Shown: positions 41,668-56,640 of the stretch, one piece after another
Layout of the letters: the number at the start of each line of letters is the position of its first letter
Numbering within the stretch: the first letter of the stretch is position 1
NCBI GenBank assembly: GCA_040954595.2
Contig: CM082594.2
Span: 620,001 to 684,000 of the forward strand
Direction: 5' to 3'
DNA from: Balanoglossus misakiensis
Lineage: Eukaryota > Hemichordata
Length of the DNA: 64,000 nt
Notes under the pieces: model-generated
What the model was told of the DNA's origin: nothing
The model's input: only the letters and a program-made list of their open reading frames with translations
Databases searched by the model: none
Made by a program: the position numbers and the translations under genes

Positions 41668-44600
41668 GTCACAGCGGGTCAACACTCGACATTTGTTCCG
41701 GTAGGACTGCATTATTGCCTGTCAATTTATAGAGAAAGCCCGAATTTAACCAGGGCGTTTCAAACACCGACGTTAGTTGGGGGCACGGCCTGCAGTACTG
41801 CCGGGTAAGCTGACATCAGCGTACCGCATATAATGTAGGGGGGGGGGGACAGAACGGTTAAATACTACATTTATCAGATATCAGCTAATTTTGGACAATC
41901 ATCTAAAATGTAAATCATCTTTTCATATTTGGATATCTGATGATGTATGACATTTCCATTATATGTAAAAATGGTGCTGATTATAAAAATGCACTCTGAA
42001 TGAGCTGATTTAATGCAAAATTGCGTTTTATTCGTTTTTGCACCAAAAAGGTCATTTTTAGGCAAAACATTCTTTATTTTTTTAATTCGGTGACCTGATC
42101 ATATATAAACAATTGCTTGTATGTTAAAAGTTTTTATGACTTTTAAAAGCAGTGACACTGGCGGCATTCAACACGAAAATAACAATTTTAGCCACAATTT
42201 GGTCAAAATGGTAAATTTTTGAAAATTACAAAAAATACCTGTTTTCTACATTTTCGGAAATCTGATGGAGTATAGAATGCTCTTCGTACGTATATATCGA
42301 TACAAATTCCACAAAAGACCGTCTAATTTGGCTCACTGCAGACAAAATTGCGTTTTACAAAATTTTCCTTGAAAATGTCATTTTTAGAAAAAAAAAATAA
42401 AAAAACCTTTTATCTTCGAATTTGTTGCCCTGATCATATATGACATGTTGATTGTATGTTAAAACTTTCCAAAAATGCAGAGATATTGACGGAATTCAAG
42501 AAAAAATAGCCATTTTGGCCATATTTTGACAAAAATGGTAAATTTTTAAAAAATCATAAAAAATTAACTCTTTTCTTCATTTTCGGAAATATTATGGAGC
42601 ATGAAGTGTCGTTCTCTTGTAAAAAGTGCTGCAAATTCCAGAAAAGGCGGTATAATTTGAATCACCCAAGACAAAATTACCATTTTCGACTTTTTTTCGA
42701 AAAATTGTCTTTTTTACAAAATAAATAAGAATTAATTCTTTTCTTAGTTTCAAACGGGTAGAGATACTTTCCACACGGGTTTTCTAACATTGAATTCACG
42801 TTCATCAACTCAGATTGCCTACAGCATAAGTCGGCTAAAACCCTGAGACTTTAGAGCAGAAACAGTTGCACACTGGTAACGTTGAACAAGTCGATTTTTC
42901 TACGGCCTGGCTCGGCTAAATCTCCGTCACAATATGACAGACACTATCGTACGTTAGCATTGGTGATCAAGTCAGATTTTCAACGGCATGGGTTGGATAA
43001 AGCCCCGGCACTCTAGAGCAGAAACACGCGTACAGAGACCACGTTGATCAAGTCTGATCTCCTACGGCTTGGCTCGACTAAAACCCCGGCACACTATGAC
43101 AGACACTAGCGTTCGTTAGCAACGTTGATCAAGTCAGATTTCCTACGGCATGGCTTTGCTAAAGCCCTGACACTCTAGAGCAGAAACACGCGTACAGAGA
43201 CCACGTTGATCTACTCACATTTCCTTCGGCCTGGCACGGCTGATGCCCCGGCACTATATATAGGACACAGACTGGCGTAAGTTAACAACGGTAATCACGT
43301 CGGGTTTCCTACGGCCTGGCTCAGCTGAAGCCCCGGCACTCTAGAGCAGAAACAGGCGTACATTGACCACGTTGATCAAGTCAGATTTCCTACGGCGTGA
43401 CTCGGCTGGTGCACCGGCTCTATATGACACAGACTGGCGTAAGTTATCAACGGTGATTACGTCGGATTTCCTACGGCCTGGTTTAGCTGAAGCCCCGGCA
43501 CTTTAGAGCGGAAACACGCGTACATTGACCACGATGATCAAGTCAGATCTCCTACGGCCTGGCTCGACTAAAACCCCGGCACACCATGACAGACATTAGC
43601 GTTCGTTAGCAACGGTGATCAAGTCGGATTTCCTTCGGCCTGGCTCTGTAAAAGACCCGACACTCTAGTACAAAGACGTTGGCTAAGTCGGGCAAACCGA
43701 ACAGGGAAAGTCACAGCGGGTCAACACTCGACATTTGTTCCGGTAGGACTGCATTATTGCCTGTCAATTTATAGAGAAAGCCCGAATTTAACCAGGGCGT
43801 TTCAAACACCGACGTTAGTTGGGGGCACGGCCTGCAGTACTGCCGGGTAAGCTGACATCAGCGTACCGCATATAATGTAGGGGGGGGGACAGAACGGTTA
43901 AATACTACATTTATCAGATATCAGCTAATTTTGGACAATCATCTAAAATGTAAATCATCTTTTCATATTTGGATATCTGATGATGTATGACATTTCCATT
44001 ATATGTAAAAATGGTGCTGATTATAAAAATGCACTCTGAATGAGCTGATTTAATGCAAAATTGCGTTTTATTCGTTTTTGCACCAAAAAGGTCATTTTTA
44101 GGCAAAACATTCTTTATTTTTTTAATTCGGTGACCTGATCATATATAAACAATTGCTTGTATGTTAAAAGTTTTTATGACTTTTAAAAGCAGTGACACTG
44201 GCGGCATTCAACACGAAAATAACAATTTTAGCCACAATTTGGTCAAAATGGTAAATTTTTGAAAATTACAAAAAATACCTGTTTTCTACATTTTCGGAAA
44301 TCTGATGGAGTATAGAATGCTCTTCGTACGTATATATCGATACAAATTCCACAAAAGACCGTCTAATTTTGCTCACTGCAGACAAAATTGCGTTTTACAA
44401 AATTTTCCTTGAAAATGTCATTTTTAGAAAAAAAAAATAAAAAAACCTTTTATCTTCGAATTTGTTGCCCTGATCATATATGACATGTTGATTGTATGTT
44501 AAAACTTTCCAAAAATGCAGAGATATTGACGGAATTCAAGAAAAAATAGCCATTTTGGCCATATTTTGACAAAAATGGTAAATTTTTAAAAAATCATAAA

Positions 44601-47600
44601 AAATTAACTCTTTTCTTCATTTTCGGAAATATTATGGAGCATGAAGTGTCGTTCTCTTGTAAAAAGTGCTGCAAATTCCAGAAAAGGCGGTATAATTTGA
44701 ATCACCCAAGACAAAATTACCATTTTCGACTTTTTTTCGAAAAATTGTCTTTTTTACAAAATAAATAAGAATTAATTCTTTTCTTAGTTTCAAACGGGTA
44801 GAGATACTTTCCACACGGGTTTTCTAACATTGAATTCACGTTCATCAACTCAGATTGCCTACAGCATAAGTCGGCTAAAACCCTGAGACTTTAGAGCAGA
44901 AACAGTTGCACACTGGTAACGTTGAACAAGTCGATTTTTCTACGGCCTGGCTCGGCTAAATCTCCGTCACAATATGACAGACACTATCGTACGTTAGCAA
45001 CGGTGATCAAGTCAGATTTTCAACGGCATGGGTTGGATAAAGCCCCGGCACTCTAGAGCAGAAACACGCGTACAGAGACCACGTTGATCAAGTCTGATCT
45101 CCTACGGCTTGGCTCGACTAAAACCCCGGCACACTATGACAGACACTAGCGTTCGTTAGCAACGTTGATCAAGTCAGATTTCCTACGGCATGGCTTTGCT
45201 AAAGCCCTGACACTCTAGAGCAGAAACACGCGTACAGAGACCACGTTGATCTACTCACATTTCCTTCGGCCTGGCACGGCTGATGCCCCGGCACTATATA
45301 TAGGACACAGACTGGCGTAAGTTAACAACGGTAATCACGTCGGGTTTCCTACGGCCTGGCTCAGCTGAAGCCCCGGCACTCTAGAGCAGAAACAGGCGTA
45401 CATTGACCACGTTGATCAAGTCAGATTTCCTACGGCGTGACTCGGCTGGTGCACCGGCTCTATATGACACAGACTGGCGTAAGTTATCAACGGTGATTAC
45501 GTCGGATTTCCTACGGCCTGGTTTAGCTGAAGCCCCGGCACTTTAGAGCGGAAACACGCGTACATTGACCACGATGATCAAGTCAGATCTCCTACGGCCT
45601 GGCTCGACTAAAACCCCGGCACACCATGACAGACATTAGCGTTCGTTAGCAACGGTGATCAAGTCGGATTTCCTTCGGCCTGGCTCTGTAAAAGACCCGA
45701 CACTCTAGTACAAAGACGTTGGCTAAGTCGGGCAAACCGAACAGGGAAAGTCACAGCGGGTCAACACTCGACATTTGTTCCGGTAGGACTGCATTATTGC
45801 CTGTCAATTTATAGAGAAAGCCCGAATTTAACCAGGGCGTTTCAAACATCGACGTTAGTTGGGGGCACGGCCTGCAGTACTGCCGGGTAAGCTGACATCA
45901 GCGTACCGCATATAATGTAGGGGGGGGGGACAGAACGGTTAAATACTACATTTATCAGATATCAGCTAATTTTGGACAATCATCTAAAATGTAAATCATC
46001 TTTTCATATTTGGATATCTGATGATGTATGACATTTCCATTATATGTAAAAATGGTGCTGATTATAAAAATGCACTCTGAATGAGCTGATTTAATGCAAA
46101 ATTGCGTTTTATTCGTTTTTGCACCAAAAAGGTCATTTTTAGGCAAAACATTCTTTATTTTTTTAATTCGGTGACCTGATCATATATAAACAATTGCTTG
46201 TATGTTAAAAGTTTTTATGACTTTTAAAAGCAGTGACACTGGCGGCATTCAACACGAAAATAACAATTTTAGCCACAATTTGGTCAAAATGGTAAATTTT
46301 TGAAAATTACAAAAAATACCTGTTTTCTACATTTTCGGAAATCTGATGGAGTATAGAATGCTCTTCGTACGTATATATCGATACAAATTCCACAAAAGAC
46401 CGTCTAATTTGGCTCACTGCAGACAAAATTGCGTTTTACAAAATTTTCCTTGAAAATGTCATTTTTAGAAAAAAAAAATAAAAAAACCTTTTATCTTCGA
46501 ATTTGTTGCCCTGATCATATATGACATGTTGATTGTATGTTAAAACTTTCGACCACTCCAAAAATGCAGAGATATTGACGGAATTCAAGAAAAAATAGCC
46601 ATTTTGGCCATATTTTGACAAAATGGTACATTTTTAAAAAATCATAAAAAATAAACTCTTTTCTTCATTTTCGGAAATATTATGGAGCATGAAGTGTCGT
46701 TCTCTTGTAAAAAGTGCTGCAAATTCCAGAAAATGTGGTATAATTTGAATCACCCAAGACAAAATTACCATTTTCAACTTGTTTTCGAAAAATTGTCTTT
46801 TTTACAAAATAAATAAGAATAAATTCTTTTCTTAGTTTCAAACGGGTAGAGATACTTTCCACACGGGTTTTCTAACATTGAATTCCCGTTTATCAACTCA
46901 GATTTCCTACAGCATAAGTCGGCTAAAACCCTGACACTCTAGAGCAGAAACAGTTGCACACTGATAACGTTGAACAAGTCGATTTTTCTACGGCCTGGCA
47001 CGGCTAAATCTCGTCACAATATGACAGACACTAGCGTAAGTTAGCAACGGTGATCAAGTCAGATTTTCAACGGCATGGGTTGGATAAAGCCCCGGCACTC
47101 TAGAGCAGAAACACGCGTACAGAGACCACGTTGATCAAGTCTGATCTCCTACGGCTTGGCTCGACTAAAACCCCGGCACACTATGACAGACACTAGCGTT
47201 CGTTAGCAACGTTGATCAAGTCAGATTTCCTACGGCATGGCTTTGCTAAAGCCCTGACACTCTAGAGCAGAAACACGCGTACAGAGACCACGTTGATCTA
47301 CTCACATTTCCTTCGGCCTGGCACGGCTGATGCCCCGGCACTATATATAGGACACAGACTGGCGTAAGTTAACAACGGTAATCACGTCGGGTTTCCTACG
47401 GCCTGGCTCAGCTGAAGCCCCGGCACTCTAGAGCAGAAACAGGCGTACATTGACCACGTTGATCAAGTCAGATTTCCTACGGCGTGACTCGGCTGGTGCA
47501 CCGGCTCTATATGACACAGACTGGCGTAAGTTATCAACGGTGATTACGTCGGATTTCCTACGGCCTGGTTTAGCTGAAGCCCCGGCACTTTAGAGCGGAA

Positions 47601-48649
47601 ACACGCGTACATTGACCACGATGATCAAGTCAGATCTCCTACGGCCTGGCTCGACTAAAACCCCGGCACACCATGACAGACACTAGCGTTCGTTAGCAAC
47701 GGTGATCAAGTCGGATTTCCTTCGGCCTGGCTCTGCAAAAGACCCGACACTCTAGTACAAAGACGTTGGCTAAGTCGGGCAAACCGAACAGGGAAAGTCA
47801 CAGCGGGTCAACACTCGACATTTGTTCCGGTAGGACTGCTTTATTGCCTGTCAATTTATAGAGAAAGCCCGAATTTAACCAGGGCGTTTCAAACACCGAC
47901 GTTAGTTGGGGGCACGGCCTGCAGTACTGCCGGGTAAGCTGACATCAGCGTACCGCATATAATGTAGGGGGGGGGGGGGAACAGAACGGTTAAATACTAC
48001 ATTTATCAGATATCAGCTAATTTTGGACAATCATCTAAAATGTAAATCATCTTTTCATATTTGGATATCTGATGAAGTATGAAATTTCCAATATATGTAA
48101 AAATGGTGCTGATTATAAAAAATGCACTCTGAATGAGCTGATTTAATACAAAATTGCGTTTTATTCGTTTTTGCACCAAAAAGGTCATTTTTAGGCAAAA
48201 CATTCTTTATTTTTTTAATTCGGTGACCTGATCATATATAAGCAATTGCTTGCATGTTAAAAGTTTTTATGACTTTTAAAAGCAGTGACACTGGCGGCAT
48301 TCAACACGAAAATAACAATTTTAACCACAATTTGGTCAAAATGGTAAATTTTTGAAAATTACAAAAAATACCTGTTTTCTACATTTTCGGAAATCTGATG
48401 GAGTATAGAATGCTCTTCGTATATATATATCGATACAAATTCCACAAAAGACCGTCTAATTTGGCTCACTGCAGACAAAATTGCGTTTTACCAAATTTTC
48501 CTTGAAAATGTCATTTTTAGAAAAATAAAATAAAAAAACCTTCGTTCTTCGAATTTGGTGCCCTGATCATATATGATATGTTGATTGTATGTTAAAACTT
48601 TCGACCACTCCAAAAATGCAGAGATATTGACGGAATTCAAGAAAAAATA
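41668..48649 (-). repeat. Satellite array block E, reverse orientation
   Basis: The landmark ends at 41690, 43732, 45772 and 47819 (spacings 2,042, 2,040 and 2,047). These units share a subfamily signature with block F: ATCAGCG in place of ATCGGCG, CCGAACAGGG in place of CCGAAGAGGG, and AACGGCATGGGTTGG. The block is cut at 48649 inside the AT half. No gene is seen. Confidence 0.96.
41691..45772 (-). repeat. Two nearly identical adjacent monomers with a private 8-bp deletion
   Basis: Both units read AACTTTCCAAAAATGCAG (near 42463 and 44503), lacking the 8 bases GACCACTC or equivalent that every other unit has. They also share GAATTAATTC, TTCACGTTCATC and GATTGCC. The few differences I found include one base at 44370 and the G-run length. 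This is a very recent unit duplication. Confidence 0.85.
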
Positions 48650-48650
48650 G
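48645..48650. other. Array inversion junction with TAGCCA microhomology
   Basis: Reverse satellite runs up to CAAGAAAAAATAGCCA, which would continue ATTTTGGCC. Forward satellite starts at TAGCCAACGTCTTTG, preceded in intact units by CGACT. TAGCCA is common to both partners. Beyond this point the array is in forward orientation. Confidence 0.9.
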
Positions 48651-51600
48651 CCAACGTCTTTGTACTAGAGTGTCGGGTCTTTTGCAGAGCCAGGCCGAAG
48701 GAAATCCGACTTGATCACCGTTGCTAACGAACGCTAGTGTCTGTCATGGTGTGCCGGGGTTTTAGTCGAGCCAGGCCGTAGGAGATCTGACTTGATCATC
48801 GTGGTCAATGTACGCGTGTTTCCGCTCTAAAGTGCCGGGGCTTCAGCTAAACCAGGCCGTAGGAAATCCGACGTAATCACCGTTGATAACTTACGCCAGT
48901 CTGTGTCATATAGAGCCGGTGCACCAGCCGAGTCACGCCGTAGGAAATCTGACTTGATCAACGTGGTCAATGTACGCCTGTTTCTGCTCTAGAGTGCCGG
49001 GGCTTCAGCTGAGCCAGGCCGTAGGAAACCCGACGTGATTACCGTTGTTAACTTACGCCAGTCTGTGTCCTATATATAGTGCCGGGGCATCAGCCGTGCC
49101 AGGCCGAAGGAAATGTGAGTAGATCAACGTGGTCTCTGTACGCGTGTTTCTGCTCTAGAGTGTCAGGGCTTTAGCAAAGCCATGCCGTAGGAAATCTGAC
49201 TTGATCAACGTTGCTAACGAACGCTAGTGTCTGTCATAGTGTGCCGGGGTTTTAGTCGAGCCAAGCCGTAGGAGATCAGACTTGATCAACGTGGTCTCTG
49301 TACGCGTGTTTTTGCTCTAGAGTGCCGGGGCTTTATCCAAGCCATGCCGTAGAAAATCTGACTTGATCACCGTTGCTAACGTACGCTAGTGTCTGTCATA
49401 TTGTGACGGAGATTTAGCCGAGCCAGGTCGTAGAAAAATCGACTTGTTCAACGTTACCAGTGTGCAACTGTTTCTGCTCTAGAGTGTCAGGGTTTTAGCC
49501 GACTTATGCTGTAGGAAATCTGAGTTGATGAACGGGAATTCAATGTTAGAAAACCCGTGTGGAAAGTATCCCTACCCGTTTGAATCTAAGAAAAGAATTT
49601 ATTCTTATTTATTTTGTAAAAAAGACAATTTTTCGAAAACATGTCGAAAATGGTAATTTTGTCTTGGGTGATTCAAATTATACCACATTTTCTGGAATTT
49701 GCAGCACTTTTTACAAGAGAACGACACTTCATGCTCCATAATATTTCCGAAAATCAAGAAAAGAGTTTATTTTTTATGATTTTTTAAAAATGTACCATTT
49801 TGTCAAAATATGGCCAAAATGGCTATTTTTTCTTGAATTCCGTCAATATCTCTGCATTTTTGGAGTGGTCGAAAGTTTTAACATACAATCAACATATCAT
49901 ATATGATCAGGGCACCAAATTTGAAGAACGAAGGTTTTTTTTATTTTATTTTTCTAAAAATGACATTTTCAAGGAAAATTTGATAAAACGCAATTTTGTC
50001 TGCAGTGAGCCAAATTAGACGGTCTTTTGTGGAATTTGTATCGATATATATATATATACGAAGAGCATTCTATACTCCATCAGATTTCCGAAAATGTAGA
50101 AAACAGGTATTTTTTGTAATTTTCAAAAATTTACCATTTTGACCAAATTGTGGTTAAAATTGTTATTTTCGTGTTGAATGCCGCCAGTGTCACTGCTTTT
50201 AAAAGTCATAAAAACTTTTAACATGCAAGCAATTGCTTATATATGATCAGGTCACCGAATTAAAAAAATAAAGAATGTTTTGCCTAAAAATGACCTTTTT
50301 GGTGCAAAAACGAATAAAACGCAATTTTGTATTAAATCAGCTCATTCAGAGTGCATTTTTTATAATCAGCACCATTTTTACATATATTGGAAATTTCATA
50401 CATCATCAGATATCCAAATATGAAAAGATGATTTACATTTTAGATGATTGTCCTAAATTAGCTGATATCTGATAAATGTAGTATTTAACCGTTCTGTTCC
50501 CCCCCCCCCCTACATTATATGCGGTACGCTGATGTCAGCTTACCCGGCAGTACTGCAGGCCGTGCCCCCAACTAACGTCGGTGTTTGAAACGCCCTGGTT
50601 AAATTCGGGCTTTCTCTATAAATTGACAGGCAATAAAGCAGTCCTACCGGAACAAATGTCGAGTGTTGACCCGCTGTGACTTTCCCTGTTCGGTTTGCCC
50701 GACTTAGCCAACGTCTTTGTACTAGAGTGTCGGGTCTTTTGCAGAGCCAGGCCGAAGGAAATCCGACTTGATCACCGTTGCTAACGAACGCTAGTGTCTG
50801 TCATGGTGTGCCGGGGTTTTAGTCGAGCCAGGCCGTAGGAGATCTGACTTGATCATCGTGGTCAATGTACGCGTGTTTCCGCTCTAAAGTGCCGGGGCTT
50901 CAGCTAAACCAGGCCGTAGGAAATCCGACGTAATCACCGTTGATAACTTACGCCAGTCTGTGTCATATAGAGCCGGTGCACCAGCCGAGTCACGCCGTAG
51001 GAAATCTGACTTGATCAACGTGGTCAATGTACGCCTGTTTCTGCTCTAGAGTGCCGGGGCTTCAGCTGAGCCAGGCCGTAGGAAACCCGACGTGATTACC
51101 GTTGTTAACTTACGCCAGTCTGTGTCCTATATATAGTGCCGGGGCATCAGCCGTGCCAGGCCGAAGGAAATGTGAGTAGATCAACGTGGTCTCTGTACGC
51201 GTGTTTCTGCTCTAGAGTGTCAGGGCTTTAGCAAAGCCATGCCGTAGGAAATCTGACTTGATCAACGTTGCTAACGAACGCTAGTGTCTGTCATAGTGTG
51301 CCGGGGTTTTAGTCGAGCCAAGCCGTAGGAGATCAGACTTGATCAACGTGGTCTCTGTACGCGTGTTTCTGCTCTAGAGTGCCGGGGCTTTATCCAACCC
51401 ATGCCGTTGAAAATCTGACTTGATCACCGTTGCTAACGTACGCTAGTGTCTGTCATATTGTGACGAGATTTAGCCGTGCCAGGCCGTAGAAAAATCGACT
51501 TGTTCAACGTTATCAGTGTGCAACTGTTTCTGCTCTAGAGTGTCAGGGTTTTAGCCGACTTATGCTGTAGGAAATCTGAGTTGATAAACGGGAATTCAAT

Positions 51601-54600
51601 GTTTGAAAACCCGTGTGGAAAGTATCTCTACCCGTTTGAAACTAAGAAAAGAATTTATTCTTATTTATTTTGTAAAAAAGACAATTTTTCGAAAACAAGT
51701 CGAAAATGGTAATTTTGTCTTGGGTGATTCAAATTATACCACATTTTCTGGAATTTGCAGCACTTTTTACAAAAGAACGACACATCATGCTCCATAATAT
51801 TTCCGAAAATGAAGAAAAGAGTTTATTTTTTATGATTTTTTAAAAATGTACCATTTTGTCAAAATATGGCCAAAATGGCTATTTTTTCTTGAATTCCGTC
51901 AATATCTCTGCATTTTTGGAGTGGTCGAAAGTTTTAACATACAATCAACATATCATATATGATCAGGGCACCAAATTCGAAGAACGAAGGTTTTTTTATT
52001 TTATTTTTCTAAAAATGACATTTTCAAGGAAAATTTGGTAAAACGCAATTTTGTCTGCAGTGAGCCAAATTAGACGGTCTTTTGTGGAATTTGTATCGAT
52101 ATATATATACGAAGAGCATTCTATACTCCATCAGATTTCCGAAAATGTAGAAAACAGGTATTTTTTGTAATTTTCAAAAATTTACCATTTTGACCAAATT
52201 GTGGCTAAAATTGTTATTTTCGTGTTGAATGCCGCCAGTGTCACTGCTTTTAAAAGTCATAAAAACTTTTAACATGCAAGCAATTGCTTATATATGATCA
52301 GGTCACCGAATTAAAAAAATAAAGAATGTTTTGCCTAAAAATGACCTTTTTGGTGCAAAAACGAATAAAACGCAATTTTGTATTAAATCAGCTCATTCAG
52401 AGTGCATTTTTTATAATCAGCACCATTTTTACATATATTGGAAATTTCATACTTCATCAGATATCCAAATATGAAAAGATGATTTACATTTTAGATGATT
52501 GTCCAAAATTAGCTGATATCTGATAAATGTAGTATTTAACCGTTCTGTTCCCCCCCCCCTGCATTATATGCGGTACGCTGATGTCAGCTTACCCGGCAGT
52601 ACTGCAGGCCGTGCCCCCAACTAACGTCGGTGTTTGAAACGCCCTGGTTAAATTCGGGCTTTCTCTATAAATTGACAGGCAATAAAGCAGTCCTACCGGA
52701 ACAAATGTCGAGTGTTGACCCGCTGTGACTTTCCCTGTTCGGTTTGCCCGACTAAGCCAACGTCTTTGTACTAGAGTGTCGGGTCTTTTGCAGAGCCAGG
52801 CCGAAGGAAATCCGACTTGATCACCGTTGCTAACGAACGCTAGTGTCTGTCATGGTGTGCCGGGGTTTTAGTCGAGCCAGGCCGTAGGAGATCTGACTTG
52901 ATCATCGTGGTCAATGTACGCGTGTTTCCGCTCTAAAGTGCCGGGGCTTCAGCTAAACCAGGCCGTAGGAAATCCGACGTAATCACCGTTGATAACTTAC
53001 GCCAGTCTGTGTCATATAGAGCCGGTGCACCAGCCGAGTAACGCCGTAGGAAATCTGACTTGATCAACGTGGTCAATGTACGCCTGTTTCTGCTCTAGAG
53101 TGCCGGGGCTTCAGCTGAGCCAGGCCGTAGGAAACCCGACGTGATTACCGTTGTTAACTTACGCCAGTCTGTGTCCTATATATAGTGCCGGGGCATCAGC
53201 CGTGCCAGGCCGAAGGAAATGTGAGTAGATCAACGTGGTCTCTGTACGCGTGTTTCTGCTCTAGAGTGTCAGGGCTTTAGCAAAGCCATGCCGTAGGAAA
53301 TCTGACTTGATCAACGTTGCTAACGAACGCTAGTGTCTGTCATAGTGTGCCGGGGTTTTAGTCGAGCCAAGCCGTAGGAGATCAGACTTGATCAACGTGG
53401 TCTCTGTATGCGTGTTTCTGCTCTAGAGTGCCGGGGCTTTATCCAACCCATGCCGTTGAAAATCTGACTTGATCACCGTTGCTAACGTACGCTAGTGTCT
53501 GTCATATTGTGACGAGATTTAGCCGTGCCAGGCCGTAGAAAAATCGACTTGTTCAACGTTATCAGTGTGCAACTGTTTCTGCTCTAGAGTGTCAGGGTTT
53601 TAGCCGACTTATGCTGTAGGAAATCTGACTTGATAAACGGGAATTCAATGTTAGAAAACCCGTGTGGAAAGTATCTCTACCCGTTTGAAACTAAGAAAAG
53701 AATTTATTCTTATTTATTTTGTAAAAAAGACAATTTTTCGAAAACAAGTCGAAAATGGTAATTTTGTCTTGGGTGATTCAAATTATACCACATTTTCTGG
53801 AATTTGCAGCACTTTTTACAAGAGAACGACACTTCATGCTCCATAATATTTCCGAAAATGAAGAAAAGAGTTTATTTTTTATGATTTTTTAAAAATGTAC
53901 CATTTTGTCAAAATATGGCCAAAATGGCTATTTTTTCTTGAATTCCGTCAATATCTCTGCATTTTTGGAGTGGTCGAAAGTTTTAACATACAATCAACAT
54001 ATCATATATGATCAGGGCACCAAATTCGAAGAACGAAGGTTTTTTTATTTTATTTTTCTAAAAATGACATTTTCAAGGAAAATTTGGTAAAACGCAATTT
54101 TGTCTGCAGTGAGCCAAATTAGACGGTCTTTTGTGGAATTTGTATCGATATATATATACGAAGAGCATTCTATACTCCATCAGATTTCCGAAAATGTAGA
54201 AAACAGGTATTTTTTGTAATTTTCAAAAATTTACCATTTTGACCAAATTGTGGTTAAAATTGTTATTTTCGTGTTGAATGCCGCCAGTGTCACTGCTTTT
54301 AAAAGTCATAAAAACTTTTAACATGCAAGCAATTGCTTATATATGATCAGGTCACCGAATTAAAAAAATAAAGAATGTTTTGCCTAAAAATGACCTTTTT
54401 GGTGCAAAAACGAATAAAACGCAATTTTGTATTAAATCAGCTCATTCAGAGTGCATTTTTTATAATCAGCACCATTTTTACATATATTGGAAATTTCATA
54501 CATCATCAGATATCCAAATATGAAAAGATGATTTACATTTTAGATGATTGTCCAAAATTAGCTGATATCTGATAAATGTAGTATTTAACCGTTCTGTTCC

Positions 54601-54758
54601 CCCCCCCCCCCTACATTATATGCGGTACGCTGATGTCAGTTTACCCGGCAGTACTGCAGGCCGTGCCCCCAACTAACGTCGGTGTTTGAAACGCCCTGGT
54701 TAAATTCGGGCTTTCTCTATAAATTGACAGGCAATAAAGCAGTCCTACCGGAACAAAT

Positions 54759-56640
54759 GTCGAGTGTTGACCCGCTGTGACTTTCCCTGTTCGGTTTGCC
54801 CGACTTAGCCAACGTCTTTGTACTAGAGTGTCGGGTCTTTTGCAGAGCCAGGCCGAAGGAAATCCGACTTGATCACCGTTGCTAACGAACGCTAGTGTCT
54901 GTCATGGTGTGCCGGGGTTTTAGTCGAGCCAGGCCGTAGGAGATCTGACTTGATCATCGTGGTCAATGTACGCGTGTTTCCGCTCTAAAGTGCCGGGGCT
55001 TCAGCTAAACCAGGCCGTAGGAAATCCGACGTAATCACCATTGATAACTTACGCCAGTCTGTGTCATATAGAGCCGGTGCACCAGCCGAGTCACGCCGTA
55101 GGAAATCTGACTTGATCAACGTGGTCAATGTACGCCTGTTTCTGCTCTAGAGTGCCGGGGCTTCAGCTGAGCCATGCCGTAGGAAATCTGACTTGATCAA
55201 CGTTGCTAACGAACGCTAGTGTCTGTCATAGTGTGCCGGGGTTTTAGTCGAGCCAAGCCGTAGGAGATCAGACTTGATCAACGTGGTCTCTGTACGCGTG
55301 TTTCTGCTCTAGAGTGCCGGGGCTTTATCCAACCCATGCCGTTGAAAATCTGACTTGATCACCGTTGCTAACGTACGCTAGTGTCTGTCATATTGTGACG
55401 AGATTTAGCCGTGGCAGGCCGTAGAACAATCGACTTGTTCAACGTTATCAGTGTGCAACTGTTTCTGCTCTAGAGTGTCAGGGTTTTAGCCGACTTATGC
55501 TGTAGGAAATCTGAGTTGATAAACGGGAATTCAATGTTAGAAAACCCGTGTGGAAAGTATCTCTACCCGTTTGAAACTAAGAAAAGAATTTATTCTTATT
55601 TATTTTGTAAAAAAGACAATTTTTCGAAAACAAGTCGAAAATGGTAATTTTGTCTTGGGTGATTCAAATTATACCACATTTTCTGGAATTTGCAGCACTT
55701 TTTACAAGAGAACGACACTTCATGCTCCATAATATTTCCGAAAATGAAGAAAAGAGTTTATTTTTTATGATTTTTTAAAAATGTACCATTTTGTCAAAAT
55801 ATGGCCAAAATGGCTATTTTTTCTTGAATTCCGTCAATATCTCTGCATTTTTGGAGTGGTCGAAAGTTTTAACATACAATCAACATATCATATATGATCA
55901 GGGCACCAAATTCGAAGAACGAAGGTTTTTTTATTTTATTTTTCTAAAAATGACATTTTCAAGGAAAATTTGGTAAAACGCAATTTTGTCTGCAGTGAGC
56001 CAAATTAGACGGTCTTTTGTGGAATTTGTATCGATATATATATACGAAGAGCATTCTATACTCCATCAGATTTCCGAAAATGTAGAAAACAGGTATTTTT
56101 TGTAATTTTCAAAAATTTACCATTTTGACCAAATTGTGGTTAAAATTGTTATTTTCGTGTTGAATGCCGCCAGTGTCACTGCTTTTAAAAGTCATAAAAA
56201 CTTTTAACATGCAAGCAATTGCTTATATATGATCAGGTCACCGAATTAAAAAAATAAAGAATGTTTTGCCTAAAAATGACCTTTTTGGTGCAAAAACGAA
56301 TAAAACGCAATTTTGTATTAAATCAGCTCATTCAGAGTGCATTTTTTATAATCAGCACCATTTTTACATATATTGGAAATTTCATACATCATCAGATATC
56401 CAAATATGAAAAGATGATTTACATTTTAGATGATTGTCCAAAATTAGCTGATATCTGATAAATGTAGTATTTAACCGTTCTGTTCCCCCCCCCTACATTA
56501 TATGCGGTACGCTGATGTCAGCTTACCCGGCAGTACTGCAGGCCGTGCCCCCAACTAACGTCGGTGTTTGAAACGCCCTGGTTAAATTCGGGCTTTCTCT
56601 ATAAATTGACAGGCAATAATGCAGTCCTACCGGAACAAAT
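54759..56640 (+). repeat. Short satellite monomer (1,882 bp), two subrepeats deleted
   Basis: At about 55173 the sequence passes from CAGCTGAGCCA directly to TGCCGTAGGAAATCTG. This joins the fifth subrepeat core to the seventh and skips 166 bp (81 + 85). Confidence 0.85.
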
